64,000 nucleotides of DNA, from contig NZ_DLHM01000005.1 in NCBI RefSeq assembly GCF_002483205.1, positions 261,951-325,950 of the forward strand, read 5' to 3'. Below are positions 26,662 through 36,011 of this stretch, one piece after another (position 1 is the stretch's first letter; each line of letters opens with the position of its first letter). This stretch comes from Flavihumibacter sp. UBA7668. GTDB taxonomy: Bacteria; Bacteroidota; Bacteroidia; Chitinophagales; Chitinophagaceae. A program made the translations under genes and the position numbers. The notes under the pieces are model-generated. The model ran no database searches and had not been told where the DNA came from. It saw only the letters and a list, made by a program, of their open reading frames with translations.

Positions 26662-26673
26662 ATAGTACTTTTG
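26643..26673 (+). promoter_or_regulatory. Candidate Bacteroidota promoter upstream of region 2
   Basis: A TTG at 26,644-26,646 is followed by a 19-nt spacer and TACTTTTG at 26,666-26,673. This matches the Bacteroidota -33/-7 pattern (TTG, TAnnTTTG). The -33 element lies in the last codons of the response regulator gene. A second TACTTTTG occurs at 26,719-26,726 but without a good -33 element. The match is by eye only. Confidence 0.4.
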
Positions 26674-26681
26674 TTCAATAT

Positions 26682-26695
26682 TACTCATATGAGTA
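26682..26695. promoter_or_regulatory. 14-bp perfect palindrome, possible operator
   Basis: The sequence tactcatatgagta is fully self-complementary. It lies just after the candidate promoter and before a second TACTTTTG box, a place where a dimeric regulator such as the upstream LuxR-type protein could bind. Binding is not shown by the sequence. Confidence 0.4.
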
Positions 26696-26880
26696 GTTTT
26701 TAAAGGTATATGTGGCAATACTTTTGCACGGTCGAAAAACGCATGCCGGAACCAGTTCAATTCCACCAGATTTAAGGGGGTTACTAGCAATGCTGGCTAC
26801 CGGGTAGCCAATCGATATTCCTTTGTATTAACCTTACCCTGGTTGCATGAAATGTGACTGAGGAGGCGAAGCTATTCCGA

Positions 26881-27708
26881 ATGCAGAACCATTTTTGCTT
26901 TATTATACCAAGAACTCCTAAAAAGTTCAGGACCGGTTTCCGGGAATTTTTATGGCAACAGACCCTGCAATCGTTAAAAACCCAGGAATATAACAACTGG
27001 CAGGTACTGGTTGTTGGCGAGTGGGAAGAAATTGGAGATGATAGATTTCATTTTTTGGAGCATGATCTGGTGGAAAAACGGAAAAAGCTCTGTTATGCGA
27101 TGGAGTTTATTCGCTCTATGCCGAAACAGCCCGATTATCTGATTAGGTTGGATGATGATGATTTAATTTCTTCCACGGTGCTGGAGCGGGTAAAAGAGGA
27201 AACTGCGGCTTGTATTGCTGACCGGTATCATAGTTTTGTTGAAATTGTTACGGGTAAAGTTTCGCAGCAAAAAAGAAATTGGCTGGCCAATACCGTGGCA
27301 CATAAAACCAGTCATGCATTTCAGTTGATGGACCCGGCTGACCCGGATTCCTATTTGCTGGTGCAGGATCATAGTCAGGCCTGGCATCCTTATTATAGTG
27401 GGCTTTCGGTTTATTATACATCCAAACTGGAGCCATTATATCTGCGAATACTGGCACCCGGATCCATTACCTCGAAGGCTGCCAGCCAAAGTGGAGATGC
27501 AGCAACGGATTATTTGAGGTACCTGCTTGGTTTTGGAACCTGGTCAACCGGCAGTACAGCACTAACAGGGTTTGAGCAGGCATTACCTGCGTTGAGGGGG
27601 ATTGCAGGATATCTTTCAGAAACCGGGATACAGGATTTTCATTTCCCGGCATTGGCATTATTAAAGAACCGGTTGAATGATCTGAAAACAGCGATTTGGC
27701 ATAAGTAA
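26881..27708 (+). CDS. Putative glycosyltransferase (GT2-like, rhamnosyltransferase-type)
   Basis: A 275-aa GT-A-like protein. I use ATG 26,881 (MQNHFCFIIPRTPKKF); an in-frame GTG nine codons upstream is possible. It has the order expected for a putative rhamnosyl/GT2 family: FRTGFREFLWQQTLQSLKTQ, then NWQVLVVGEWEE and the acidic donor site DYLIRLDDDDLISSTVLERV near residues 80-99. The remainder is less conserved, with LVQDHSQAWHPYYSGLSVYY. No membrane segment is seen. It opens the second gene group, 22 bp before the UDP-sugar dehydrogenase. Confidence 0.65.
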   Translation: MQNHFCFIIPRTPKKFRTGFREFLWQQTLQSLKTQEYNNWQVLVVGEWEEIGDDRFHFLEHDLVEKRKKLCYAMEFIRSMPKQPDYLIRLDDDDLISSTVLERVKEETAACIADRYHSFVEIVTGKVSQQKRNWLANTVAHKTSHAFQLMDPADPDSYLLVQDHSQAWHPYYSGLSVYYTSKLEPLYLRILAPGSITSKAASQSGDAATDYLRYLLGFGTWSTGSTALTGFEQALPALRGIAGYLSETGIQDFHFPALALLKNRLNDLKTAIWHK

Positions 27709-27730
27709 AATAGAAGCATTAACCTGAACA

Positions 27731-29005
27731 ATGAATAAAGAAAGAAAAGTAGCGGTATTAGGCCTCGGATATGTGGGTCTGCCGCTGGCAGTTGAATTTG
27801 CCAAAAAATTCCCTACCGTAGGATTTGATATTAATGAAAAAAGAGTACAGGAACTAAAGGACGGAACCGACAATACCCTGGAAGTGTCAGAAGCTGACCT
27901 CGCTTCCGTAAAAGGAAAGCTGCTTATTTCAGCTACCCTGGACGACCTGAAAGATTGCACACACTATATAGTTACAGTACCCACGCCGGTAGATAAATAC
28001 AACCAGCCGGATCTGACCCCGCTGAAAAAAGCAAGTGAAACAGTGGGCAAAGTACTGAAGAAGGGCGATATCGTTATTTATGAATCAACCGTTTACCCGG
28101 GAGTTACCGAAGACTATTGTGTTCCGGTACTCGAGAAGGTAAGCGGTTTGTTGTTTAATACCGATTTTTTTGCGGGTTATTCACCGGAGCGGATTAATCC
28201 GGGTGATAAGGAAAGAACACTGACCAAAATCAGGAAGATTACTTCGGGTTCTACGCCGGAAGTGGCGGCCGAGGTAAATGATTTGTACAGCGCCATTATA
28301 GTGGCGGGTACTTTTCAGGCAGCTTCCATTAAGGTGGCGGAAGCGGCCAAAGTAATTGAGAATGCACAGCGCGATATCAATATTGCCTTTGTGAATGAGT
28401 TGGCCAAGATCTTTAACCGCCTGCATATAGATACCCGTGCGGTTTTGGAAGCGGCGGGCACCAAATGGAATTTTCTTCCATTTCAACCGGGTCTGGTAGG
28501 CGGACATTGTATAGGAGTAGACCCCTATTACCTGGCGCAGAAGGCGCAGGAAACAGGTTATCATCCGGAGATTATACTGGCCGGCCGTCGGATCAATGAT
28601 GGCATGGGCGAATATGTGGTATTACAGGTGATCCGTCAGTTGAACCGCCGGGCCTTACCGGTGGTTGGAGCAAAAGTGCTGGTACTGGGGCTGACCTTTA
28701 AGGAAAACTGTCCGGATATCCGCAATACCAAGGTAGTGGATATCATTCATCACCTGCAGGATCAGGGGGTGGAAGTAGATATTTACGATCCCTGGGCAAG
28801 CAAGGCCGAAGTGGTGCATGAATATGGATACGATATCTTTACCGATTCATCGGAACTGGGCCAGGGCTATGATGGCGTGATTTTAGCTGTTGCGCATAAA
28901 CAGTTTTTAAACGGAGAAAACTGGAGAGGCCGTTTGAAAGAAAACGGCGTTTTATACGATGTAAAAGCAGCTTTACCGGTAGGTGTTGCTGATGCCAGAT
29001 TATAA
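27731..29005 (+). CDS. tviB: UDP-N-acetylglucosamine 6-dehydrogenase (TviB/WbpA-like)
   Basis: This NAD-dependent nucleotide-sugar dehydrogenase oxidises C6 of a UDP-HexNAc to the uronic acid. It is 424 aa. The N-terminal Rossmann motif is AVLGLGYVGLPLAVEFAKK. The conserved YESTVYPGVTED and AGYSPERINPGD follow. The catalytic Cys260 is in GLVGGHCIGVDPYYLAQKA. The C-terminal UDP-binding domain has VLGLTFKENCPDIRNTKV. Its close neighbour is a WbpP/TviC-type 4-epimerase, which points to UDP-GlcNAcA/UDP-GalNAcA synthesis rather than UDP-ManNAcA, though the latter cannot be excluded. Confidence 0.9.
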   Translation: MNKERKVAVLGLGYVGLPLAVEFAKKFPTVGFDINEKRVQELKDGTDNTLEVSEADLASVKGKLLISATLDDLKDCTHYIVTVPTPVDKYNQPDLTPLKKASETVGKVLKKGDIVIYESTVYPGVTEDYCVPVLEKVSGLLFNTDFFAGYSPERINPGDKERTLTKIRKITSGSTPEVAAEVNDLYSAIIVAGTFQAASIKVAEAAKVIENAQRDINIAFVNELAKIFNRLHIDTRAVLEAAGTKWNFLPFQPGLVGGHCIGVDPYYLAQKAQETGYHPEIILAGRRINDGMGEYVVLQVIRQLNRRALPVVGAKVLVLGLTFKENCPDIRNTKVVDIIHHLQDQGVEVDIYDPWASKAEVVHEYGYDIFTDSSELGQGYDGVILAVAHKQFLNGENWRGRLKENGVLYDVKAALPVGVADARL

Positions 29006-29025
29006 TTATACAATTAAACGAAAGG

Positions 29026-29970
29026 ATGAAAATTTTAGTAACAGGGGGAGCCGGATTTATAGGAAGTCATATTGTGGAGAATTTATTGGTGCGGGAGGAT
29101 ATTGAGAAGGTTAGAGTGCTGGATAATTTCAGTACCGGACACAGGAAAAATTTGGAGCCATTTTTTGAGAATCCCAAATTCAGTTTAATTGAAGGAGATA
29201 TCCGTTCTGTTGAGGATTGTGAGAAAGCGGTAGAGGGGGTTGATGCGGTTTGTCACCAGGCTGCGCTGGGTTCTGTGCCCAGAAGTATTCAGGATCCCAT
29301 CACATCGCATAATGTAAATGTGAATGGTTTTTTGAATATACTGGAAGCCGTACGGAAGTTCGGGGTTAAGAAAATGGTGTATGCATCTTCCTCTTCGGTT
29401 TATGGCGATTTGGCTGATAGTCCAAAAGTAGAAGAGCGTACGGGCAAGTTATTGTCTCCCTATGCTGCTACAAAGATGGCAAATGAGTTATATGCTGAAG
29501 TGTATGCCAAGACTTATGGAATTCAACTGGTAGGTTTCCGTTACTTTAATGTCTTTGGCCCCCGCCAGGATCCGAATGGACCATATGCGGCAGTGATACC
29601 ATTATTTATCAAAGCAGCATTGGAAGGAACCTCTCCAAAAATTAATGGAGATGGAAGCATAACTCGGGACTTTACCTACATCTCAAATGTGGTGAAAGCG
29701 AATTTGAATGCGATGTTAAACCTTCAAAATCCAAACCATAAAGTATTTAATGTTGCTTGTGGAAGTTCAACAAGTTTAAATGAGCTCTGGTCAATAATTG
29801 CAAAGATTACAAGTACATCTGTTAAGCCTGAATACGGACCTGTACGTAAAGGTGATATTCTGCAGTCTCTTGCAATGATAAATTCTATTGAAAACAGTAT
29901 CGATTATTCTAATTTGGTGCCAGTTGAAGTTGGTTTAAAGACTACAGTTCACTGGTACAAAACAACCTAA
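29026..29970 (+). CDS. tviC: UDP-GlcNAc(A) 4-epimerase (TviC/WbpP-like)
   Basis: A 314-aa extended SDR. The NAD site is VTGGAGFIGSHIVENLL. The family-specific QAALGSVPRSIQDP is very close to the WbpP/TviC signature. The catalytic region has YASSSSVYG and the YxxxK pair SPYAATKMANELYAE; then GFRYFNVFGPRQDPNGPYAA. With the dehydrogenase 20 bp upstream it would supply UDP-GalNAcA. Composition changes inside this gene: the first ~600 bp resemble region 1, while from about 29,650 it becomes AT-rich (17 of 60 G+C in 29,701-29,760), as in the following cassette. This suggests a recombination joint. Confidence 0.9.
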   Translation: MKILVTGGAGFIGSHIVENLLVREDIEKVRVLDNFSTGHRKNLEPFFENPKFSLIEGDIRSVEDCEKAVEGVDAVCHQAALGSVPRSIQDPITSHNVNVNGFLNILEAVRKFGVKKMVYASSSSVYGDLADSPKVEERTGKLLSPYAATKMANELYAEVYAKTYGIQLVGFRYFNVFGPRQDPNGPYAAVIPLFIKAALEGTSPKINGDGSITRDFTYISNVVKANLNAMLNLQNPNHKVFNVACGSSTSLNELWSIIAKITSTSVKPEYGPVRKGDILQSLAMINSIENSIDYSNLVPVEVGLKTTVHWYKTT

Positions 29971-29993
29971 ACTCTGCAAACCAAATCTTTAGT

Positions 29994-30785
29994 ATGAATT
30001 TTCGAATACAGATATTTAACATTGTTCTTCTATTTTTTTTTGCTTCATGTACATCTTCAAAGCAAATGATCTACATGAATGACTTGAATAACAATAGTAC
30101 TTTGGACTCATTAAAAGCAAAAGCTCAGGTAGAATTTGAATCAAAAATTCAGAAAAATGATCTTTTATGGATTACTGTTGGTGGTCCAAATAGCGAGGAT
30201 TTGGTAGCATTAAACTCAGGTTTAGGCTTTCCTCAATCTGGAGTCAGTGGTGCAGTATTGAGTGGTTCAGGTCAGGTATTTGGATATTTGGTTGAAGCAG
30301 ATGGTATGATAAAAGTGCCATACATTGGTAAAATTGAAGCAGATGGTTTGACAAGGAAAGAACTAGAAGAAAAATTGACGATTTCATTTAGAGATTTCAC
30401 AAAGGATCCTGTGGTTAATGTACGATTTATGAATTATCGCATAACAGTAATGGGTGAGGTTTTAAGACCAGGGATTATTGTATTACCGAACGAAAGATTG
30501 ACAATATTGGAGGCAATAGGAATGTCTGGAGATTTGACGGTTATGGGAAAAAGAGAATCAGTGATGGTAATTAGAGAGGTAGATGGTAAAAGAATTTATG
30601 GCAGAGTAAATTTGCTTTCAAGTGATATTTTTAACTCGCCATTTTATTATTTGAAAACAAATGATGTTGTATATGTTGAACCAGCGCCAGCAAAGTTTTT
30701 TGCCCGCGAAAGGTTGCCTCAATTTATATCACTGGCAGCAGGAAGCTTATCAATCCTCGCAATTATTTTAAGTTTAAACAAATAG
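29994..30785 (+). CDS. Wza-like polysaccharide export lipoprotein (second copy)
   Basis: A 263-aa outer-membrane export lipoprotein parallel to the copy at 465. The signal peptide MNFRIQIFNIVLLFFF leads to the lipobox FFASCTSSK, with the lipid Cys near residue 19. The PES domain has KNDLLWITVGGPNSEDLVAL and VVNVRFMNYRITVMGEVLRP. The SLBB-like part has ERLTILEAIGMSGDLTVMG. A C-terminal hydrophobic helix (ISLAAGSLSILAIILSL) is again present. It is followed 2 bp later by its Wzc partner. Divergence from the first copy argues for separate acquisition rather than recent duplication. Confidence 0.93.
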   Translation: MNFRIQIFNIVLLFFFASCTSSKQMIYMNDLNNNSTLDSLKAKAQVEFESKIQKNDLLWITVGGPNSEDLVALNSGLGFPQSGVSGAVLSGSGQVFGYLVEADGMIKVPYIGKIEADGLTRKELEEKLTISFRDFTKDPVVNVRFMNYRITVMGEVLRPGIIVLPNERLTILEAIGMSGDLTVMGKRESVMVIREVDGKRIYGRVNLLSSDIFNSPFYYLKTNDVVYVEPAPAKFFARERLPQFISLAAGSLSILAIILSLNK

Positions 30786-30787
30786 AA

Positions 30788-33163
30788 GTGGTAGAAAACA
30801 ACTATTCGTCAAAGAGTATAAATGATTCAAGTGAAAATATTGGGATTGAAGCTTTTGTTCGAAGAATAGTTCCTTATTGGCCACTATTTTTCCTAGGTCT
30901 TTTAGTAGCATTGGCAACTACTTTTATATATCTAAGATATTCAACGAAGATGTATAAAATACAAAGCAGAATTATTGTCAACGACGATGATTTACAAAGA
31001 AGCAATACTGATTTGTTAAATTTTCAATATGGAGGAGGTCCATTCCCAAGTCAAGCTGAAAAAGAGGTACAAATACTACAATCCCGAACACTTCTCGGAG
31101 AAGTTGTCAAAAGACTCTCACTTCAAGTTAGATTTACATTCGAGGGGAAATTAAAAGCTGCTGAATTATATAATCTTGCAGGACCAATATCTTTAAAATT
31201 ATTTCAACCAGAAAGTTTTGATGAGACTTTTTTTGGGAATGTTGAAATTATAGATGAAAAAACAGTTGAATATTTGGGTAAAAGATATTTAGTGGACACT
31301 ATTGTTCAAACTCCATTTGGTCTAGCACAGTGGGGCCTCGACTCTTTACCAGCAGCATTTGATATAATTGGGCTTGAAATTACTCCACTTAACTCAGCGG
31401 TTAGAAATTTGAAAAATAATCTTCAAATCGTACCGATTAGCAGTCAATCCTCCATTATTGATCTAAATTATTTGGACAATAAAACTACTCGTGGCATTGA
31501 TATTTTAAACACTATTGTTGATGTTTATAGTTCGAATTATGTTGAATTCAAAAGACGGATTGCTCAAAATACTTTAAAATTTATTGACGACAGGCTTTTA
31601 TTATTATCACAGGAATTAAATAGTGTTGAAAAAGATTTAGAGGGTTTTAAGGTTAAGGAAGGAGTAATTGATTTGTCAACTGAAGGAAGTTTATTCTTGA
31701 ATCAAGTTAGTGAGTTTGATCAAGAGCTTTCGAAAATAGAGGTGCAGCTTAAAGTTTTAGAAGGCTTGCGGAATTATGTATTGAAGAGAAACAGCGATAA
31801 AACTCCAGTGCCGGCAACATTAGGTTTAAATGATCCATTACTTCAAACTCTATTAACACAACTCTTCCAAGCTGAGTTTGAGTATGAAAAGATAAGTCAA
31901 TTGTCAGGCAAGAAAAATCCACAGTTGGAGGTTATTGATAATCAAATTCAGAAATTACGGCCAAGTATTCTGGAAAGTATTTCAAATCTGGAAAGATCAT
32001 TTCAGGCCAATAAAATACGCTTAAAAGCCTTTGTAAGCCAAAGAGAGACGGCATTAAAAAACATTCCCAAAAAAGAAAGAATGTTGCTCGATATTAGTAG
32101 ACAACAATCAATAAAGAATACAATTTATACTTACTTGCTGGAGAAACGTGAGGAAGCAGCGATTCAATCAGCTTCTATCGTTCCAAATAACCGAGTTATT
32201 GATCAGCCGCAAGACATGGGTGTTCAGAAGCCCAAAAGGATGATTATAACTATTTTCGGCTTGTTTATATGGACATTAATTTTTGCTTTCTACGTTTTTT
32301 TAAAAGAGTTTTTAAATTCAAAGTTTAGATATCGTAAGGAGCTTGAAGAAGTTTTAAGACAACCAATTTTAGGTGAACTTCAACTAGTTGATGATGGGAA
32401 TAAAAACAGATTAGTAGTTCTTGAGAATAGAAATGATATTATTACTGAACAGTTTAGGGAAATAAGGACAAATCTAGCTTTTTTGCCTAGATCTGGAAAG
32501 TCTCAAGCAATCTTATTTACATCATCAAAAAGTGGAGAAGGAAAAACATTTGTTTCGATAAATTTAGCTGCAAGTCTAGTACTGACAGGAAAAAAAGTTG
32601 TATTGCTAGAATTAGATCTAAGGAAGCCAAAATTACTTCAATATTTATCGATGCCTCGTACTAATGGGGTGTCAAACTATTTAATAGGAGTTAATGAAGT
32701 TGATGAAATAATTCAACCAGTAAAAGGAGTTGATGGTTTATTTGTGATAGGTTCTGGGCCACTTCCACCTAATCCTGCTGAATTGTTATTATCAGATAAA
32801 ATGGAGAAGATGATTGATGAGCTAAAAGATCGATTTGACTATATTTTGCTAGACTCTCCTCCCGTCGGTATTGTAACAGACTCTAGAGTTTTAGGAAGAT
32901 TAGCAGATGTTTGTTTTTTTGTTGTTAGATACAATTACACTGATCGAAGTATTAGAGATTTAATTAGCCGGCTAATCGATAAAGGGCATTTCCCTCCTAT
33001 AAATTTAATATTTAATGCTATTCCATTGCATAAGTTGATTAGTAATTCATATGGATATGGGTATGGATATGGATATGGATTAGGTTATTTACAAAATGAT
33101 AAATCAAAAAATACTCTTTTAAGGAAAATTTTAAGATTTTTCAGACTTAAAAAAAATAATTAA
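30788..33163 (+). CDS. Wzc-like chain-length determinant / BY-kinase (second copy)
   Basis: A 791-aa membrane protein with the same plan as the first copy. It has a Wzz domain with an N-terminal helix near residues 32-52, a long coiled-coil periplasmic region and a second helix near 495-515. The kinase has Walker A TSSKSGEGKTF near 577-587, A' LELDLRKPK and Walker B YILLDSPPVGIV. The tyrosine-rich tail NSYGYGYGYGYGLGY is encoded by five near-perfect TATGGA units (33,050-33,079). The start is GTG at 30,788. It probably governs chain length of the polymer made by the AT-rich cassette. Confidence 0.94.
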   Translation: MVENNYSSKSINDSSENIGIEAFVRRIVPYWPLFFLGLLVALATTFIYLRYSTKMYKIQSRIIVNDDDLQRSNTDLLNFQYGGGPFPSQAEKEVQILQSRTLLGEVVKRLSLQVRFTFEGKLKAAELYNLAGPISLKLFQPESFDETFFGNVEIIDEKTVEYLGKRYLVDTIVQTPFGLAQWGLDSLPAAFDIIGLEITPLNSAVRNLKNNLQIVPISSQSSIIDLNYLDNKTTRGIDILNTIVDVYSSNYVEFKRRIAQNTLKFIDDRLLLLSQELNSVEKDLEGFKVKEGVIDLSTEGSLFLNQVSEFDQELSKIEVQLKVLEGLRNYVLKRNSDKTPVPATLGLNDPLLQTLLTQLFQAEFEYEKISQLSGKKNPQLEVIDNQIQKLRPSILESISNLERSFQANKIRLKAFVSQRETALKNIPKKERMLLDISRQQSIKNTIYTYLLEKREEAAIQSASIVPNNRVIDQPQDMGVQKPKRMIITIFGLFIWTLIFAFYVFLKEFLNSKFRYRKELEEVLRQPILGELQLVDDGNKNRLVVLENRNDIITEQFREIRTNLAFLPRSGKSQAILFTSSKSGEGKTFVSINLAASLVLTGKKVVLLELDLRKPKLLQYLSMPRTNGVSNYLIGVNEVDEIIQPVKGVDGLFVIGSGPLPPNPAELLLSDKMEKMIDELKDRFDYILLDSPPVGIVTDSRVLGRLADVCFFVVRYNYTDRSIRDLISRLIDKGHFPPINLIFNAIPLHKLISNSYGYGYGYGYGLGYLQNDKSKNTLLRKILRFFRLKKNN

Positions 33164-33178
33164 ACACTTCTTTGCCAA

Positions 33179-34243
33179 ATGGAACATTCGAAAAAGGTAC
33201 TAATTACGGGTGCAGCAGGTTTTATAGGATACCATACAACAAAAAAATTTTTAGAAAATGGATGGCAAGTTATTGGTATTGATAATTTGAATGATTATTA
33301 TGAGGTTGGATTAAAATTGTCAAGATTACAAAAATTGGGCATTGATATTAATGAAGAGACTTATAATATCCCAGCTAAGTCTACATCCTACGATTTTCTA
33401 TTCTTTAAAATGGATCTTTGTGATAGGGCAGAAATATTTAATTTGTTTAATGAACAAATGTTTGATGTTGTAGTAAATCTAGCAGCTCAAGCAGGTGTTA
33501 GGTATTCCGTAGAAAATCCATTTGTATATGTAGATAGTAATGTTTCTGGATTTATAAATGTTCTTGAAGGTTGTCGTCAAACCAATGTAAAACATTTGGT
33601 ATATGCAAGTACATCAAGTGTATATGGTCTCAATTCAGAAATGCCATTTTCTCCTCATAATGGTGCTAATCATCCAGTAAGTTTATATGCTGCAACAAAA
33701 AAAGCTAATGAGATGATGGCTCATTCATATAGTCATTTATATTCCCTCCCAACAACTGGCTTAAGATTTTTTACAGTTTACGGTCCATGGGGTAGACCAG
33801 ATATGGCTCTTTTTTTATTTACAGACGCAATTTTGTCCGATAAGCCTATAAATATTTATAATAATGGACAAATGTTTAGGGATTTTACATATGTTTCTGA
33901 CATAGTTGAAGGGGTTTTTAGAATCAGTCAAAGAATTCCTAAATCGAACGTTTGTTGGGACTCAAAAATTGCTGATCCTTCTAGTTCAAGTGCCCCATAT
34001 AAGATTTTCAATATTGGTAATTCAAACTCAGTAAGTTTAATGGAATATATTAATGCAATTGAAAATGCACTTGAAAAAACGGCAAAGAAAAATTACCTCC
34101 CTATGCAACCAGGTGATGTAGTTGCAACGCATGCTGATATGAGTGATTTAGCCGAGGCAGTTAACTATATTCCTACTACTACAATTCAGGAAGGTGTATT
34201 GGAATTTGTTAATTGGTACAAAGAATACTTCAATAAAAAATAA
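33179..34243 (+). CDS. UDP-glucuronate 4-epimerase-like SDR
   Basis: A 354-aa extended SDR close to the LpsL/Cap1J/GalE-like UDP-glucuronate 4-epimerases. It shows the NAD site ITGAAGFIGYHTTKKF, the family stretch GIDNLNDYYEVGLKLSRL, NLAAQAGVRYSVENPFVYVD, the catalytic YASTSSVYGLNSEMPF and the YxxxK pair in SLYAATKKANEMMAHSYSHL. RFFTVYGPWGRPDMALFLF is the typical late motif of this subgroup. The product would be UDP-GalA or a related epimer. An insert near residues 60-75 (KSTSYDFLFFKM) is normal for the subgroup. Confidence 0.88.
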   Translation: MEHSKKVLITGAAGFIGYHTTKKFLENGWQVIGIDNLNDYYEVGLKLSRLQKLGIDINEETYNIPAKSTSYDFLFFKMDLCDRAEIFNLFNEQMFDVVVNLAAQAGVRYSVENPFVYVDSNVSGFINVLEGCRQTNVKHLVYASTSSVYGLNSEMPFSPHNGANHPVSLYAATKKANEMMAHSYSHLYSLPTTGLRFFTVYGPWGRPDMALFLFTDAILSDKPINIYNNGQMFRDFTYVSDIVEGVFRISQRIPKSNVCWDSKIADPSSSSAPYKIFNIGNSNSVSLMEYINAIENALEKTAKKNYLPMQPGDVVATHADMSDLAEAVNYIPTTTIQEGVLEFVNWYKEYFNKK

Positions 34244-34247
34244 ATTA

Positions 34248-35483
34248 ATGATTTCTGTTTCTAAATCCAAGCTTACAGGTACTGTCAAAGTTAGTGGTGC
34301 AAAGAATAGTGCTTTACGTTTACTAGCTGCATCACTTTTGACAAGTGAAAGAATCGAAATAAACAATTTCCCAAACGGCTTGCTTGATGTTGCAATACAT
34401 TTAGAAATGTTGAAAGCATTGGGAAAAGATTATATAATATCGGGTGATACAATTACAATAACAGAACATCAAAACTTAAACTCTCAATTAGTTTGGAATG
34501 ATAGGTCAATTCGAAACACACTTTTGATACTTGGAGCCTTAACAGCTCGGCTCTCAGAAGGAAGAGTACCTTTGCCTGGCGGATGTAATTTGGGTGACAG
34601 GAAGTATGATCTACACGTAAATGCATTAAAAACATTGGGAGCAGATGTATGGGAGGAAGATGGATATTTATGTGCAAAATCTAAAGGACGCTTAATTGGC
34701 AATGAAATTTTTTTACCTATTCGTTCTACTGGCGCTACAGAAAATTCCATAATTATGGGAAGCTTGGCAATTGGTAAAACCATAATTTGGAATCCTCACA
34801 TTCGTCCAGAAATTTTAGATCTCATTGATATGTTAAATTCTATGGGAGCTAAAATTAAAGTTTATGGACAAAAATGTATTGAGGTTTATGGGGTTGAAGG
34901 ATTAAATGGTACTAGGCATTCTGTTATTCCAGATAATATGGAAGCTCTTACTTGGGCCATTGCTTCTGTAATTACTAATGGTGATGTAGAAATTGAAAAT
35001 TTCCCGTATTCCCACTTAGAAGTACCTCTATGTTTCCTTCGCGAAAGCGGAATGAAGTATTACAAAGGTGAGTCATCATTAATAGTGCACGGCGGAACTC
35101 CATACCCAATTGAGATAAGTACTGGCCCATATCCTGGAATAAACTCTGATATGCAACCATTATTTGCTGTTTATGGTGCAATGAGTACAGGCCATTCTAA
35201 AATAATTGATCTAAGATTTCCCGGTCGTTATGGTTATGTAAATGAATTAAAAAAAATGGGCGTGGAATACCATGTTGATGGTGATATGTTAGTAATAACT
35301 GGAGGAAATGAATTAATTGGGACAAAAGTAGAAGCTTTGGATTTAAGGGCTGGAATTGCCTTACTTTTGGCAGGACTTACCGCTGAAGGTGAAACAAGTA
35401 TTGAAAATGATTGGCAAATTCAAAGAGGATATGAAAATTTAACCCAAAAACTATCTGCTTTACAGGTTAATTTTAAAATATGA
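34248..35483 (+). CDS. MurA-like UDP-GlcNAc enolpyruvyl transferase inside the polysaccharide cassette
   Basis: This 411-aa EPSP-synthase-fold enzyme would add enolpyruvate from PEP to O3 of UDP-GlcNAc. ATG 34,248 gives MISVSKSKLTGTVKVSGAKN, with the conserved Lys-Asn pair after SGA; an in-frame ATG 54 bp upstream lies inside the epimerase gene. The catalytic Cys113 is in PLPGGCNLGDRKYDLH (Cys115 in E. coli MurA). RSTGATENSIIMG and PDNMEALTWAI are further MurA motifs. Peptidoglycan MurA is a housekeeping gene, so a copy with AT-rich composition between an epimerase and an acetyltransferase, with a MurB homologue 1.8 kb later, suggests a dedicated lactyl-sugar pathway. A substrate other than UDP-GlcNAc is possible. 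Confidence 0.88.
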   Translation: MISVSKSKLTGTVKVSGAKNSALRLLAASLLTSERIEINNFPNGLLDVAIHLEMLKALGKDYIISGDTITITEHQNLNSQLVWNDRSIRNTLLILGALTARLSEGRVPLPGGCNLGDRKYDLHVNALKTLGADVWEEDGYLCAKSKGRLIGNEIFLPIRSTGATENSIIMGSLAIGKTIIWNPHIRPEILDLIDMLNSMGAKIKVYGQKCIEVYGVEGLNGTRHSVIPDNMEALTWAIASVITNGDVEIENFPYSHLEVPLCFLRESGMKYYKGESSLIVHGGTPYPIEISTGPYPGINSDMQPLFAVYGAMSTGHSKIIDLRFPGRYGYVNELKKMGVEYHVDGDMLVITGGNELIGTKVEALDLRAGIALLLAGLTAEGETSIENDWQIQRGYENLTQKLSALQVNFKI

Positions 35484-36010
35484 AATTTTCTTGTTTGCTA
35501 AGTGAAATAAAGGGAGATCTGCCAAATCAATCTTTTAATATTAAAGCATTTTTCATCAACTATTTTTACAGCGCCAGGTTTCGTGTATTATTGAATCATA
35601 GAATTGGAAAATTTTGTTTTCAAAGTAATTCTTTTATTATTCGTCAAATTTCGTCCTATTATAAATACAAGTTGATTTCAAAAAGAGGATGTGACATATC
35701 TTATAATGCAATTATTGGACGAAACTTACGATTGCCACACCCTATAGGAATTGTAATTGGTGATGGTGTCATAATTGGAGATAATGTTATGTTATTTCAA
35801 CAAGTAACGCTGGGAAGTCATGGGAAGAAGGGCGATAAAATGAATTATCCAGTGGTGGAAAATGGCGTAAAAATATTTGCAGGAGCGAAAATTATTGGAG
35901 GGGTGGTAATTGGAGAAAATGCTGTAGTAGGTGCTAATGCAGTTGTGAACATTAATGTTCCTCCTGATTCAACTGCAGTAGGTATCCCGGCTAAAATTTT
36001 GATGAAATAG
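35480..36010 (+). CDS. Serine acetyltransferase-like hexapeptide O-acetyltransferase
   Basis: A 176-aa LbH acetyltransferase similar to CysE-like enzymes in capsule clusters. The helical N-terminus contains FRVLLNHRIGKFCFQSN. The beta-helix starts ISYNAIIGRNLRLPHPIGIV, has VMLFQQVTLGSHGKKGDKM with the catalytic-type His, and ends DSTAVGIPAKILMK. It overlaps the MurA-like gene by 4 bp (ATGA), tying their translation, so it could acetylate the same sugar; this is inference. It is shorter than true CysE and lacks that enzyme's long helical N-terminal domain. Confidence 0.85.
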   Translation: MKFSCLLSEIKGDLPNQSFNIKAFFINYFYSARFRVLLNHRIGKFCFQSNSFIIRQISSYYKYKLISKRGCDISYNAIIGRNLRLPHPIGIVIGDGVIIGDNVMLFQQVTLGSHGKKGDKMNYPVVENGVKIFAGAKIIGGVVIGENAVVGANAVVNINVPPDSTAVGIPAKILMK

Positions 36011-36011
36011 T

